The position numbers were made by a program, and so were the translations under genes. A stretch of 64,000 nucleotides of DNA from Mycolicibacterium hodleri (GTDB taxonomy: Bacteria > Actinomycetota > Actinomycetes > Mycobacteriales > Mycobacteriaceae), in assembly GCF_025822245.1 (NCBI RefSeq), contig NZ_JACKTL010000056.1, positions 105,005-169,004 on the forward strand. The letters are read 5' to 3'. The notes beneath the pieces are model-generated. The model was given only the letters and a program-made list of their open reading frames with translations. It was not told the origin of the DNA and searched no databases. Below, piece after piece: positions 1 through 7,953 of this stretch; position 1 is the first letter of the stretch; every line of letters begins with the position of its first letter.

Positions 1-699
1 GCGGAGTTGCAGTCCGAGAAGATCAAGGTGCTCTCGGCGACTCGGCTCGCAGAACCGTTGGACGACAACACGTCCCGCGGTCAGTACACGGAGGGTTGGC
101 AGGGCGGCGAGAAGGTCGTCGGCCTGCTCCAGGAGGAGGGCTTCTCGCCGACCTCCACCACCGAGACCTACGCCGCCATCACCCTCGAGGTCGACACTCG
201 GCGGTGGGCCGGGGTGCCGTTCTACCTGCGCACGGGAAAGCGCTTGGGCCGCAGGGTTACCGAGATCGCCCTGGTGTTCAAGCGCGCTCCGCACCTACCC
301 TTCGACGCGACCATGACCGACGAGCTCGGCAAGAACGCGTTGGTGATCCGGGTGCAGCCGGACGAGGGCATCACGCTGCGCTTCGGATCCAAGGTGCCGG
401 GGCACGCCATGGAGGTCCGTGACGTGAACATGGACTTCTCCTATGGCTCGGCGTTCGCCGAGGACTCCCCCGAGGCCTACGAACGGCTCATCCTCGACGT
501 CCTGCTCGGCGAGCCGTCTCTGTTCCCGGTGAACCAGGAGGTCGAATTGTCCTGGGCGATCCTCGATCCCGCGCTGACGCACTGGGCGTCCGTCGACGCC
601 AGGGGCGGCAAGCCCGACCCGTACGAATCAGGCGGCTGGGGCCCGGCGTCGGCATCGGAGATGCTCGCGCGGACCGGCCGGGAATGGCGGAGGCCCTAA
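1..699 (+). CDS. zwf: Glucose-6-phosphate 1-dehydrogenase, C-terminal part (5' end outside window)
   Basis: Oxidises glucose-6-phosphate to 6-phosphogluconolactone with NAD(P)+, the entry step of the oxidative pentose phosphate pathway in the cytosol. Only the last 232 codons are inside the window; the frame is open from base 1, so this is a window-edge truncation, not a broken gene. The visible part is the C-terminal beta-sheet domain of the family, with the FYLRTGKRL segment and the closing run ending in GREWRRP. The next gene, opcA, starts two bases after the stop, and pgl follows, so zwf-opcA-pgl is one transcription unit, as in M. tuberculosis zwf2-opcA-devB. Identity is secure from sequence and context. 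Confidence 0.95.
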   Translation, partial: AELQSEKIKVLSATRLAEPLDDNTSRGQYTEGWQGGEKVVGLLQEEGFSPTSTTETYAAITLEVDTRRWAGVPFYLRTGKRLGRRVTEIALVFKRAPHLPFDATMTDELGKNALVIRVQPDEGITLRFGSKVPGHAMEVRDVNMDFSYGSAFAEDSPEAYERLILDVLLGEPSLFPVNQEVELSWAILDPALTHWASVDARGGKPDPYESGGWGPASASEMLARTGREWRRP

Positions 700-700
700 C

Positions 701-1612
701 GTGATCGTCGACCTGGAAGCCACCACCACCACGGCGGTCAACAAGAAGTTGGACGGACTGCGGGAAGAGGGCGGCGCGTTCACGATGGCGCGGGTCTTGA
801 CCCTCGTCATCGCACCCGACAGCGAGACCGTTCTCGAGGAGTCCATCGAGGCGGCCAACGCGGCCAGCCGCGAGCATCCCTGTCGGGTGATCGTGGTGCT
901 TCCCGTGGACCGCGACGCCACCGACGCCAAGCTGGACGCCCAGATCCGCGTCGGCCACGATGCGGGCGCCGGTGAGGTCGTCGTGCTCAAGTTGCACGGC
1001 CCCCTGGCGGTGCACGCCAGCAGCGTCGTGACGCCGTTCCTGCTGCCCGACACCCCGGTGGTGGCCTGGTGGCCGGACCTGGCGCCGCGGGTACCGGCTC
1101 AGGACCCGTTGGGCCAGTTGGCCATTCGACGCATTACCGATGCCACCTACGGCGACGACCCGTTGGCCTGCATCAAGAGCAGGCTCGAGGGTTACACCCC
1201 CGGCGACACCGATCTGGCCTGGAGCCGGATCACGTACTGGCGGGCCATGCTCACCTCGGCTCTGGATCAGGGTCCGCACGAGGACATCCAGTCCGCCGTG
1301 GTCTCCGGACGCAAGGAGGAGCCAGCGCTCGACATCCTCGCCGGCTGGCTCGCCAGCCGGATCGACGGTCCGGTGCAACGGGCGGTCGGGGAACTGAAGG
1401 TCGAGCTGGTCCGCAAGAGCGAGACGATCACGCTCAGCCGACCGCAGGAGGGGGTCACTGCCACCCTGTCCCGCACCGCCAAGCCCGAGGCGAAACTTCC
1501 GTTGGCGCGCAGGGAGACCCGCGATTGCCTGGCGGAGGACTTGCGCAGGCTCGACGCCGACGAGATCTACTTGGCGGCGCTGAAGGGAATCGCCGAGGTG
1601 GAGTATGTCTGA
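701..1612 (+). CDS. opcA: Glucose-6-phosphate dehydrogenase assembly protein OpcA
   Basis: OpcA is an accessory protein needed for full activity or assembly of glucose-6-phosphate dehydrogenase in cyanobacteria and actinobacteria; it has no catalytic role of its own. The 303-residue product starts with GTG right after the zwf stop and begins MIVDLEATTTTAVNKKLDGL, a typical family start. The central region has the conserved segment VVAWWPDLAP. The 3' end overlaps pgl by 8 bases, so the three genes are translationally coupled. Length and context match actinobacterial OpcA. Cytosolic; no signal peptide or membrane segment is seen. Confidence 0.95.
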   Translation: MIVDLEATTTTAVNKKLDGLREEGGAFTMARVLTLVIAPDSETVLEESIEAANAASREHPCRVIVVLPVDRDATDAKLDAQIRVGHDAGAGEVVVLKLHGPLAVHASSVVTPFLLPDTPVVAWWPDLAPRVPAQDPLGQLAIRRITDATYGDDPLACIKSRLEGYTPGDTDLAWSRITYWRAMLTSALDQGPHEDIQSAVVSGRKEEPALDILAGWLASRIDGPVQRAVGELKVELVRKSETITLSRPQEGVTATLSRTAKPEAKLPLARRETRDCLAEDLRRLDADEIYLAALKGIAEVEYV

Positions 1613-2345
1613 GACCGTGATCGAAACCTACGCCGACACCGACACACTGGTCGCCGCCGCGGGTGATCGGCTGGTCCTCGCGATCGTCGCCGCGATCGCC
1701 GAACGCGACGCCGCCTACGTCGTCCTGACCGGTGGCGGTACCGGCATCAAGCTGCTCAAGCACCTCGGCGACCACGACGAGGCGATCGAGTGGTCGAAGG
1801 TGCACCTGTTCTGGGGCGACGAGCGCTACGTCTCCGCCGATGACGACGAGCGCAACGACAAGCAGGCGCGGGAAGCGCTGCTGGACCACGTCTCCATTCC
1901 GGCGGCCAACGTGCACGCGATGCCCGCCAGCGACGGCGAGTTCGGCGACGACGTGGACGCCGCCGCGCTGGCCTACGAGCAGGTGCTGGCCGCGAATGCC
2001 CCCGCCGGCTCCCCGACGCCGGCCTTCGACGTGCACCTGCTCGGCATGGGCGGTGAAGGACACGTCAACTCGCTCTTCCCGCACTCCGAGGCGACCGCGG
2101 AGACCGAGCGAATGGTGTTGGGCGTCACCGACTCCCCCAAACCCCCGCCGGTGCGGATCACCCTGACGCTGCCCGCCGTCGCACGCTCCCGCGAGGTGTG
2201 GCTGGTGGTGTCGGGGTCGGAGAAGGCCGACGCGGTGGCCGCGGCGGTGGGCGGCGCGGCGGCCGACGACGTGCCCGCGGCGGGCGCGCTCGGCCGCGAC
2301 GCCACGGTGTGGCTGCTCGACGAAGCGGCCGCGGCGAAGCTGTAG
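1605..2345 (+). CDS. pgl: 6-phosphogluconolactonase
   Basis: Hydrolyses 6-phosphogluconolactone to 6-phosphogluconate, the second step of the oxidative pentose phosphate pathway. The 246-residue product has the family landmarks in order: LTGGGTGIKLLK (sugar-phosphate loop, about residues 42-53), LFWGDERYVSADDDERN (about 67-83) and LLGMGGEGHVNSLFP (about 145-159), the last carrying the catalytic His. The ATG lies within the end of opcA, which indicates translational coupling. Known as devB in M. tuberculosis. Ordinary length and composition; nothing is missing. Confidence 0.95.
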   Translation: MSETVIETYADTDTLVAAAGDRLVLAIVAAIAERDAAYVVLTGGGTGIKLLKHLGDHDEAIEWSKVHLFWGDERYVSADDDERNDKQAREALLDHVSIPAANVHAMPASDGEFGDDVDAAALAYEQVLAANAPAGSPTPAFDVHLLGMGGEGHVNSLFPHSEATAETERMVLGVTDSPKPPPVRITLTLPAVARSREVWLVVSGSEKADAVAAAVGGAAADDVPAAGALGRDATVWLLDEAAAAKL

Positions 2346-2365
2346 CTGCCCCCATACTGACTGCC

Positions 2366-2743
2366 ATGGCAGACAAGGGCGACGGCCGTCGACGGCAGGC
2401 ACCGGCACGACAACGCATCAGGACGTTGACGCACGCCGCGTTGAACGCCGACGCCACCGTCGAGCAGGTGGAGGCGATCCTGGCCGACCTCGGCCAGACG
2501 CTCGCCGACCTCGACTCGTCGACCAGCAGCCTGGACGTCACCCTCGAGCGCTTCAACGCCACCATCACCCGCATCGACGAACTCGCGCCCCGGCTGTTTG
2601 GCGTGGTCGACCGTCTGGAGGCCATCGTCGGCCGGGTCGAACGCATCGTCAGCGTCGGCGAGTCCGTGGTGGCGCCGTTGGCGGCGACCGAGCACGCGGT
2701 GCGGGGCGCGCTCAACGCAGTGCGCAAGAGCGCCGGTCTGTAG
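2366..2743 (+). CDS. Small conserved helical protein downstream of pgl
   Basis: Encodes 125 residues beginning MADKGDGRRRQAPARQR. I chose the ATG at 2366, 20 bases after the pgl stop; the frame stays open further upstream, but that stretch lies inside pgl and is composition noise. After a basic N-terminus, the sequence from about residue 35 to the end is a regular heptad-like pattern rich in Leu, Val, Ile and Asp/Glu, which predicts one long amphipathic or coiled-coil helix (DLGQTLADLDSSTSSLDVTL, then repeated IxRVxRIVxVGE-like units). There is no signal peptide. A small protein at this place also follows devB in M. tuberculosis (Rv1444c position). Function unknown; the location suggests co-expression with the pentose phosphate genes. 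Confidence 0.75.
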   Translation: MADKGDGRRRQAPARQRIRTLTHAALNADATVEQVEAILADLGQTLADLDSSTSSLDVTLERFNATITRIDELAPRLFGVVDRLEAIVGRVERIVSVGESVVAPLAATEHAVRGALNAVRKSAGL

Positions 2744-2751
2744 AGGGCGAC

Positions 2752-4041
2752 GTGCCCGGACCACTCGAGGTCCTCCCGGTGGCCGACGGCGTCGGTCTGC
2801 CGTGGGACGTGCCGGTCGTCGACGCGGTGGCCGTCGTGGCCGAGGCCCGCGCGACGTACGGGGATTCCTTCGTGGTGCGCAGCGGCGGGCGCGACCATCT
2901 GTTCACGTTCTCGCCGACCGGCGTCGAGTCGTTCTACGCACTGCCCGAGGAGTCGGCCAGCAAGGGTGTCGCCGACTACCTGATGTTGCGGCGCAAACTG
3001 CCCGACGAGGTGTTCGTGGGCCGGCGAATGCTGCCGGACTCGTTGTTCCGGCGCGACGACGTCTCGTCCCATCTGGCCCATCTGAACCACGCCCTCGACG
3101 TGACGGAGGCCGAACTGGGCGAGCGGGGCTCGGTCGAGCTGTTCGCCCTGACGCGGCGGCTGGGTCACCGGATGGGGTTGGCGTCGTGGGCGGGGCCGGG
3201 CTGCGCCGACGGTGACATCTTCGAGCGGTTGGTGCGCGCGTTCGACGTCCTCGACGGGTCGGAGGCGTTCGTGCACCCCGACGCGATGGCGGCGGTGGCC
3301 GCCTCGGGCAAGGTGGTCGAGCGCGCGGCGCTCGACGAGATCGCCGACGTCGTGGGAGATGCTGCGCGGCAGGTCGATTCGGGAGACTCGCAGGACGACG
3401 GGCTGTTCGGCCGGATCGTCGCGGCGTGGGCGGCGGAGCCGACGCCCGTACGCCACCGCGGCATCGCGATGGACGTCGCGCTGATTCACGTCGCCTCGAT
3501 GTCGAACCTGATGGCCGCGCTGGGCTGGGCACTCGTCGACCTCGTCGAGCACCCCGACGCGGCGCGCCTCGTCGCCGCCGGTGACGCCGAGCTCGCCCAG
3601 CGCTGCGCGTTGGAGAGCACCCGGCTGGCGCAACGCTCGATCATGGCGCGCACCGTGCTGAAGCCGGTCGCCTTCGACACCGGTGCCGGTGTCGTCGACG
3701 TGCCTGCGGGCTGGACGATCGCCACCCTGCTTCCGTTGCTCAACACCTCGGCCGCTCCCGGGCTGCGGAGCTGGGATCCGGGCCGGTGGCACCGGTACCG
3801 ACTGACCGACGCGACCGCGTTGGCGTCGCCGATGCTGGTGACCGCCTTCGGGCACGGCAGGCACTCGTGCCCGGCGCAGCCGTTCTCGCTGGCGGCGATG
3901 ACCATGGCGACGACCCGCCTGCTCGCCCGTTACGACATGACGCCGGGGTGGGACCGGTATCCACGTCCGGTGCCCGCGCAGATCGGTGGCGTCGCCCGGT
4001 CGGCGGACCCTTGTCGGGTCGACTACCGGGCGCTGGCCTAG
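2752..4041 (+). CDS. Cytochrome P450-like protein with atypical I-helix
   Basis: The 429-residue product starts with GTG eight bases after the previous gene. The P450 fold is supported by a K-helix ExxR (ESTR in LESTRLAQRS) and a heme-ligand loop FGHGRHSCPAQPF with the Cys ligand near residue 373. The usual I-helix motif [AG]Gx[DE]T is not visible: the corresponding stretch reads IHVASMSNLMAALGW, with Ser-Asn where the acid-Thr pair is expected. That pair normally helps proton delivery during O2 activation, so this protein may be a peroxide-using or otherwise unusual P450, or a degenerate one. No ferredoxin or reductase gene is adjacent. Soluble; no membrane anchor seen. Its stop codon overlaps the ppc stop codon tail to tail. 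Substrate unknown. Confidence 0.8.
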   Translation: MPGPLEVLPVADGVGLPWDVPVVDAVAVVAEARATYGDSFVVRSGGRDHLFTFSPTGVESFYALPEESASKGVADYLMLRRKLPDEVFVGRRMLPDSLFRRDDVSSHLAHLNHALDVTEAELGERGSVELFALTRRLGHRMGLASWAGPGCADGDIFERLVRAFDVLDGSEAFVHPDAMAAVAASGKVVERAALDEIADVVGDAARQVDSGDSQDDGLFGRIVAAWAAEPTPVRHRGIAMDVALIHVASMSNLMAALGWALVDLVEHPDAARLVAAGDAELAQRCALESTRLAQRSIMARTVLKPVAFDTGAGVVDVPAGWTIATLLPLLNTSAAPGLRSWDPGRWHRYRLTDATALASPMLVTAFGHGRHSCPAQPFSLAAMTMATTRLLARYDMTPGWDRYPRPVPAQIGGVARSADPCRVDYRALA

Positions 4042-6839
4042 CCGCTGTTGCGCAGCGCGGTCGCCAACCCGCTCATGGTGAGAAGGATGCCCCGCTGGAC
4101 CAGTTCGTCCTCGTCGCCTGAGCGGTACCGGCGCAGCAGTTCGACTTGCAGGTGGTTGAGCGGTTCGAGGTAGGGGAACCGGTTGAACACCGAGCGGGCC
4201 AGTGCCGGGTTGTCGGCGAGCAGGTCGTCGTTGCCGGTGATGAGCCGCAGCATCGCGATCGTCCGGTCGTGCTCGGCGACGATCTTGTCGAACACCCTGT
4301 GCCGCAACGCCTCGTCCTCGACGAGCTCGGAGTACCGGGCCGCCAGGCCCATGTCGGCCTTGGCCAGCACCTGCGCCATGTTGGACAGCACCGAGCGGAA
4401 GAACGGCCACTTCTCGTAGAGGTCGTGCAGCACGGCCAGCCGCGCCTCCTCCTCACCGTCGGCGATGAACTCCTCGAAGGCCGTTCCGGTGCCGTACCAA
4501 CCGGGCAACATCACCCGTGACTGGCTCCAGGCCAGCACCCACGGGATCGCGCGGAGGTCGGAGATCGCGGTCGTCGGCTTGCGGGAGGCGGGCCTGCTGC
4601 CGATGTTCAGCGCACCGATTTCGCTGACCGGCGTCGACGCCTTGAAGTAGTCGACGAAACCCGGTGTCTCGTGCACCAATTCGGAGTACGCGCGCTGGGC
4701 CCGGGCGGCCAGGTCGTCGAGCACCTCGTAGGCGTGTGAGGCAGCGCTGCCCAGTCCCTCGGTGTCGAGCAGCGTCGACTCCAGCGTGGCGGCGAGCAGG
4801 GTCTCCAAATTGCGGTGCGCGATGGTCGGTTCGGCGTACTTGGCCGCGATCACCTCACCCTGCTCGGTGATGCGCAGCGAGCCCTTCACCGCGCCAGGGG
4901 GTTGCGCCAGGATCGCGTCGTAGCTGGGCCCGCCACCGCGGCCCACGGTGCCGCCGCGACCGTGGAAGAGCCGCAGGCGAATTCCGGTCTTGCGCGCCGA
5001 TTCGACCAGTTCGAGTTCGGCGCGGTACAGCGCCCAGTTCGCGGCCAGGTAGCCGCCGTCCTTGTTGGAGTCGGAGTAGCCGAGCATCACCTCCTGCTGC
5101 TCGCCGCGCGCGTGCACCAGCGCCCGGTACAGCGGGATGTCCAGCACCGCTTCCAGGATCGACGAACCGCGCTGCAGGTCGTCGATGGTCTCGAACAGCG
5201 GCACGACGCCGACGGGGCTGTACGGCTCGTCCCCCGAGGCGTCCAGCAGGCCGGCCTCCTTGAGGAACACCGCCGCCTCGAGCATGTCCGACACCGACTG
5301 GCACATCGAGATGATGTAGTTGGGCACCGCCTGCGGGCCGAACACTCGGACCGCCCTGGCCGCCGCGGCGGTGATGTCGAGTTCCTTGCGGGCCAGCTCG
5401 GAGAGCTCCGCGCCGGGGCTCACCAGCGGCCGGCGGGTAGCCAGCTCGGCGGTCAGCACGTCCACCCGCTCCGCCTCCGACAGCGACGCGTAGTCGGCGT
5501 GCACGCCGGCCCAGGCGAGGAGTTCGGCCATCACCTCTTCGTGGACGTCGGAGTTCTGCCGCAGGTCCAGACCCGAGAGGTGAAAGCCGAAGACGTGCAC
5601 GGCTTCCCGTAGCCGGGCGAGTCGGTCGTCGGCCAGCAGGGAGCTGCCGTTCGCCCGCAGGGACGCGTCCACCACGTCGAGGTCGGCCTGGAACTGCTCG
5701 GGCGTCTCGTAGCGCTCCATGCCCAGGTCCAGCTGGTACTCGGGTTGGCGGTCCAGGATCGAGGTGGCCGTCGCCGTCAACCGGCCGTGGATCACCCGCA
5801 GGGCGCGACGGTAGGGCTCGTCGGCGCGGGCCGGTTCGCCACGGGTGTCGGCCAGGTCCCGCAGCTCGTCGCTGATGTGCACCAGCCGCACCGACATCGA
5901 CAGTTCCTCCTCGAGCGCGGTGAGCTCGACGAAGTAGTGCGCCAGCGCCGTGTACGCGGCACTGCCGGTGGCCAGTCGGACCACGTCGGCGGTGACGTTC
6001 GGGTTGCCGTCGCGGTCGCCGCCGATCCACGACCCGGGCCGCAGGATGGGCTGCTCGAGCACGTGGGCGTCGGGCCAGCGCGCCTGCAGCGCGGTGCGGA
6101 CCTCGGCGTTGACCTGAGGGATGACCTCGAAGAAGGCGGCCGGGTAGTACCGCAGTCCCGTTTCGATCTCGTCTTGAATCTTCAACCGCGACAAGCGAAT
6201 CAGTGCCGTCTGCCACAGCACCAGGATGTTGCGGCGCAGCTCGAGGTCGATGCTGCGACCGTCGTCGGTGCGGGTCTGGCCGTGCATCCGCAACCGCATC
6301 AGCTCGGTGATGCGGTGCTGGGTGTCGAACACCGTTCGGCGGCGGGTCTCGGTGGGGTGCGCGGTGATCACCGGTGAGACCAGCGCGCCGGTGAGGGCGT
6401 CGGCGACGGTCTCGGAGTCCAGCTTGGCCGATTCCAGCTTGAGGTACGTCGCGGCCAGGCTGCTGTTCTGCGGTGGCTCACCCGCCTCGACGTGCACGGC
6501 GCGGCGTCGTTCGCGGTGGATGTCCTCGGCGACGTTGGCCAGCAGCGCGAAGTGGGTGAAGGCCCGGATGACGGGAATCGCCTCGTGCACGTCGATGCCG
6601 TCGAAGAGGCTGGCCAGGTCCGAGCGGTCGATTTCGGACCGCCGCACCTGGAATGACCCGACGCGGGCCCGCTCCACCAGGTCGAAGACGTGATCGCCGT
6701 TCTGTTCGCGCACGGTGTCACCGAGGATGGCGCCGAGGAGACGGATGTCCTCGCGCATCGGTTCGGTGGCCTCCCGGCCGACCTGGGTTCGGCGCACCGA
6801 GCCGATGGGTGCGAGGGCGGTATCTGGGGCATCGGCCAT
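4038..6839 (-). CDS. ppc: Phosphoenolpyruvate carboxylase
   Basis: Carboxylates phosphoenolpyruvate to oxaloacetate, an anaplerotic reaction feeding the TCA cycle. The product is 933 residues from the ATG at 6839; an in-frame upstream GTG would add 12 residues of no family character. Catalytic motifs seen in order: TAHPTE with the essential His, GSWIGGDRDGNP, MLGYSDSNKDGG, FHGRGGTVGRGGGP, LRITEQGE and the C-terminal end in RNSG, close to the conserved RNTG end of the family. Full length. Convergent and overlapping with the P450-like gene. ppc here fits fast-growing mycobacteria. Its closeness to the pentose phosphate and triose phosphate genes makes this a central-carbon cluster. Confidence 0.97.
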   Translation of the reverse strand: MADAPDTALAPIGSVRRTQVGREATEPMREDIRLLGAILGDTVREQNGDHVFDLVERARVGSFQVRRSEIDRSDLASLFDGIDVHEAIPVIRAFTHFALLANVAEDIHRERRRAVHVEAGEPPQNSSLAATYLKLESAKLDSETVADALTGALVSPVITAHPTETRRRTVFDTQHRITELMRLRMHGQTRTDDGRSIDLELRRNILVLWQTALIRLSRLKIQDEIETGLRYYPAAFFEVIPQVNAEVRTALQARWPDAHVLEQPILRPGSWIGGDRDGNPNVTADVVRLATGSAAYTALAHYFVELTALEEELSMSVRLVHISDELRDLADTRGEPARADEPYRRALRVIHGRLTATATSILDRQPEYQLDLGMERYETPEQFQADLDVVDASLRANGSSLLADDRLARLREAVHVFGFHLSGLDLRQNSDVHEEVMAELLAWAGVHADYASLSEAERVDVLTAELATRRPLVSPGAELSELARKELDITAAAARAVRVFGPQAVPNYIISMCQSVSDMLEAAVFLKEAGLLDASGDEPYSPVGVVPLFETIDDLQRGSSILEAVLDIPLYRALVHARGEQQEVMLGYSDSNKDGGYLAANWALYRAELELVESARKTGIRLRLFHGRGGTVGRGGGPSYDAILAQPPGAVKGSLRITEQGEVIAAKYAEPTIAHRNLETLLAATLESTLLDTEGLGSAASHAYEVLDDLAARAQRAYSELVHETPGFVDYFKASTPVSEIGALNIGSRPASRKPTTAISDLRAIPWVLAWSQSRVMLPGWYGTGTAFEEFIADGEEEARLAVLHDLYEKWPFFRSVLSNMAQVLAKADMGLAARYSELVEDEALRHRVFDKIVAEHDRTIAMLRLITGNDDLLADNPALARSVFNRFPYLEPLNHLQVELLRRYRSGDEDELVQRGILLTMSGLATALRNSG

Positions 6840-6874
6840 GACGACAAGTATCGACGTACCGGGAACCGCCCGCA

Positions 6875-7231
6875 CTACGAGGCTCCGGCGACCGGAACGA
6901 TCGGCGTCGGGGTGGGGGTCGTCGAGGTCACGGGGTGGGCGGGCGGCGGCGGCGCCTGGCCGAAGGGAAGCACGATCGGCGTCGCGGGCGGGTGGGCGTC
7001 ACCGCCGTCCGAGTCCCCGGAGCTCGAACTCTGCGCGGGCGGCCAGTCCACGCTGGTGGGGGGCCAGCTGTCACCGCCGCCCGAACCGCCCGAGTCCCCC
7101 GGCGGCGGACAGCCGGATCCCGCTCCGAAGTCGCCGGCGCCCGTGCAGTCGGCGTGTGCGGCACCGGCGGGTGCCATGGTCAGGGCCGCCGAGCACAGCA
7201 CGACCGCCGCGTACCGGGTGACCCTCCGCAT
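6875..7231 (-). CDS. Small secreted Pro/Gly/Ser-rich protein
   Basis: Encodes 118 residues from the ATG at 7231. Residues 1-27 form a signal peptide (MRRVTRYAAVVLCSAALTMA, then a likely cut after AHA). The mature part has two Cys close together (DCTGAGDFGAGSGCPPP), then low-complexity Gly/Ser/Asp, a WPP-VDWPP segment and a Pro/Thr-rich tail (PPPPAHPVTSTTPTPTP). No catalytic motif is visible. It begins 5 bases downstream of the MspA-family gene stop on the same strand, so the two are probably one transcript. This suggests an envelope role, but the function is unknown. The reading frame and signal peptide are convincing despite the low complexity. Confidence 0.7.
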   Translation of the reverse strand: MRRVTRYAAVVLCSAALTMAPAGAAHADCTGAGDFGAGSGCPPPGDSGGSGGGDSWPPTSVDWPPAQSSSSGDSDGGDAHPPATPIVLPFGQAPPPPAHPVTSTTPTPTPIVPVAGAS

Positions 7232-7236
7232 CGGCC

Positions 7237-7887
7237 TCACAACGAGAGGATGTCGCCGTAGACGTTGACGCTCTCGTCGGACTTGTCGGTGTCGATCATC
7301 ACCGAGGCGAAGAACCGGATGGCCACGGCACCACCGCAGGCGTCGACCTTGACGTGCGCATCGTGGACCACGATTTCGCCGGTGCGGCCCTTGAGGGTCT
7401 TCTTGCCCAGCCCGACGTTGGTGATGGTGCCGGGCAGGAGGTTGATCGAGACGTTGCCGCCCAGATCGGCGAAGGGGCCGACGTCGTTCAACACGTCGCC
7501 GCCACTGGAGTTGGGATTGATGCCGACGTCCGCGTCCCCGCCGACGCTGCCGCCCTCGCTGAGATCGATCTGGCAGCCCAGTTGCAGGCCGAAGACCAGC
7601 GTGCCCGAGTTCACGGCGACGGCGCCGTTGCCGTCGATGCTGGCGGCGGCCTTTCCGGTGACGAAGCCCTCCCTGGTGAAGGCCGTCGCGGCCATGTTGG
7701 GCACGGAGTTGATCGTCATCCGTGTCAGCGCGGCGCTGAGGTGCCAGCCGTCGTCGGTGTCCGCCGCTTGGACCACGTCGGCGACGGGAACGGGTTCGGC
7801 GGCGGCAACGCCCACGTTCACGCCCGTGCCCGCGCCGACGCACAGGAGTACCGCCGAGAACGCACCTGCGCGAAGAAGTCTGGGCAC
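7237..7887 (-). CDS. MspA-family porin-like protein
   Basis: MspA-type proteins form octameric channels in the mycobacterial outer membrane. This product is 216 residues from the GTG at 7887. It has a signal peptide ending near AAA-EP, a TREGFVTGKA segment matching the MspA LTREWFHSG region, alternating beta-strand stretches, and a C-terminal GEIVVHDAHVKVDACGGAVA run followed by IRFFASV, which parallels MspA VSNAHGTVTGAAGG...LLRPFA. The final SVNVYGDILSL resembles SVTTYGEPWNMN. It is clearly diverged from classical MspA, so channel activity is inferred, not certain. It lies upstream of, and probably in one transcript with, the secreted Pro-rich gene, and is divergent from the amidohydrolase gene (66-base shared promoter region). 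Confidence 0.8.
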   Translation of the reverse strand: MPRLLRAGAFSAVLLCVGAGTGVNVGVAAAEPVPVADVVQAADTDDGWHLSAALTRMTINSVPNMAATAFTREGFVTGKAAASIDGNGAVAVNSGTLVFGLQLGCQIDLSEGGSVGGDADVGINPNSSGGDVLNDVGPFADLGGNVSINLLPGTITNVGLGKKTLKGRTGEIVVHDAHVKVDACGGAVAIRFFASVMIDTDKSDESVNVYGDILSL

Positions 7888-7953
7888 GCGCTGATGGTAT
7901 GGGCCGGCACTGGGTGATTCCTGAACGTCGTTCCCGGTTGCGGCGAGTGCGCA

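Noticed and set aside
2158..4410. 750-codon minus-strand open frame
   Set aside because: Antisense to the small helical protein and P450 genes, which have clear motifs; composition is GC-frame noise.
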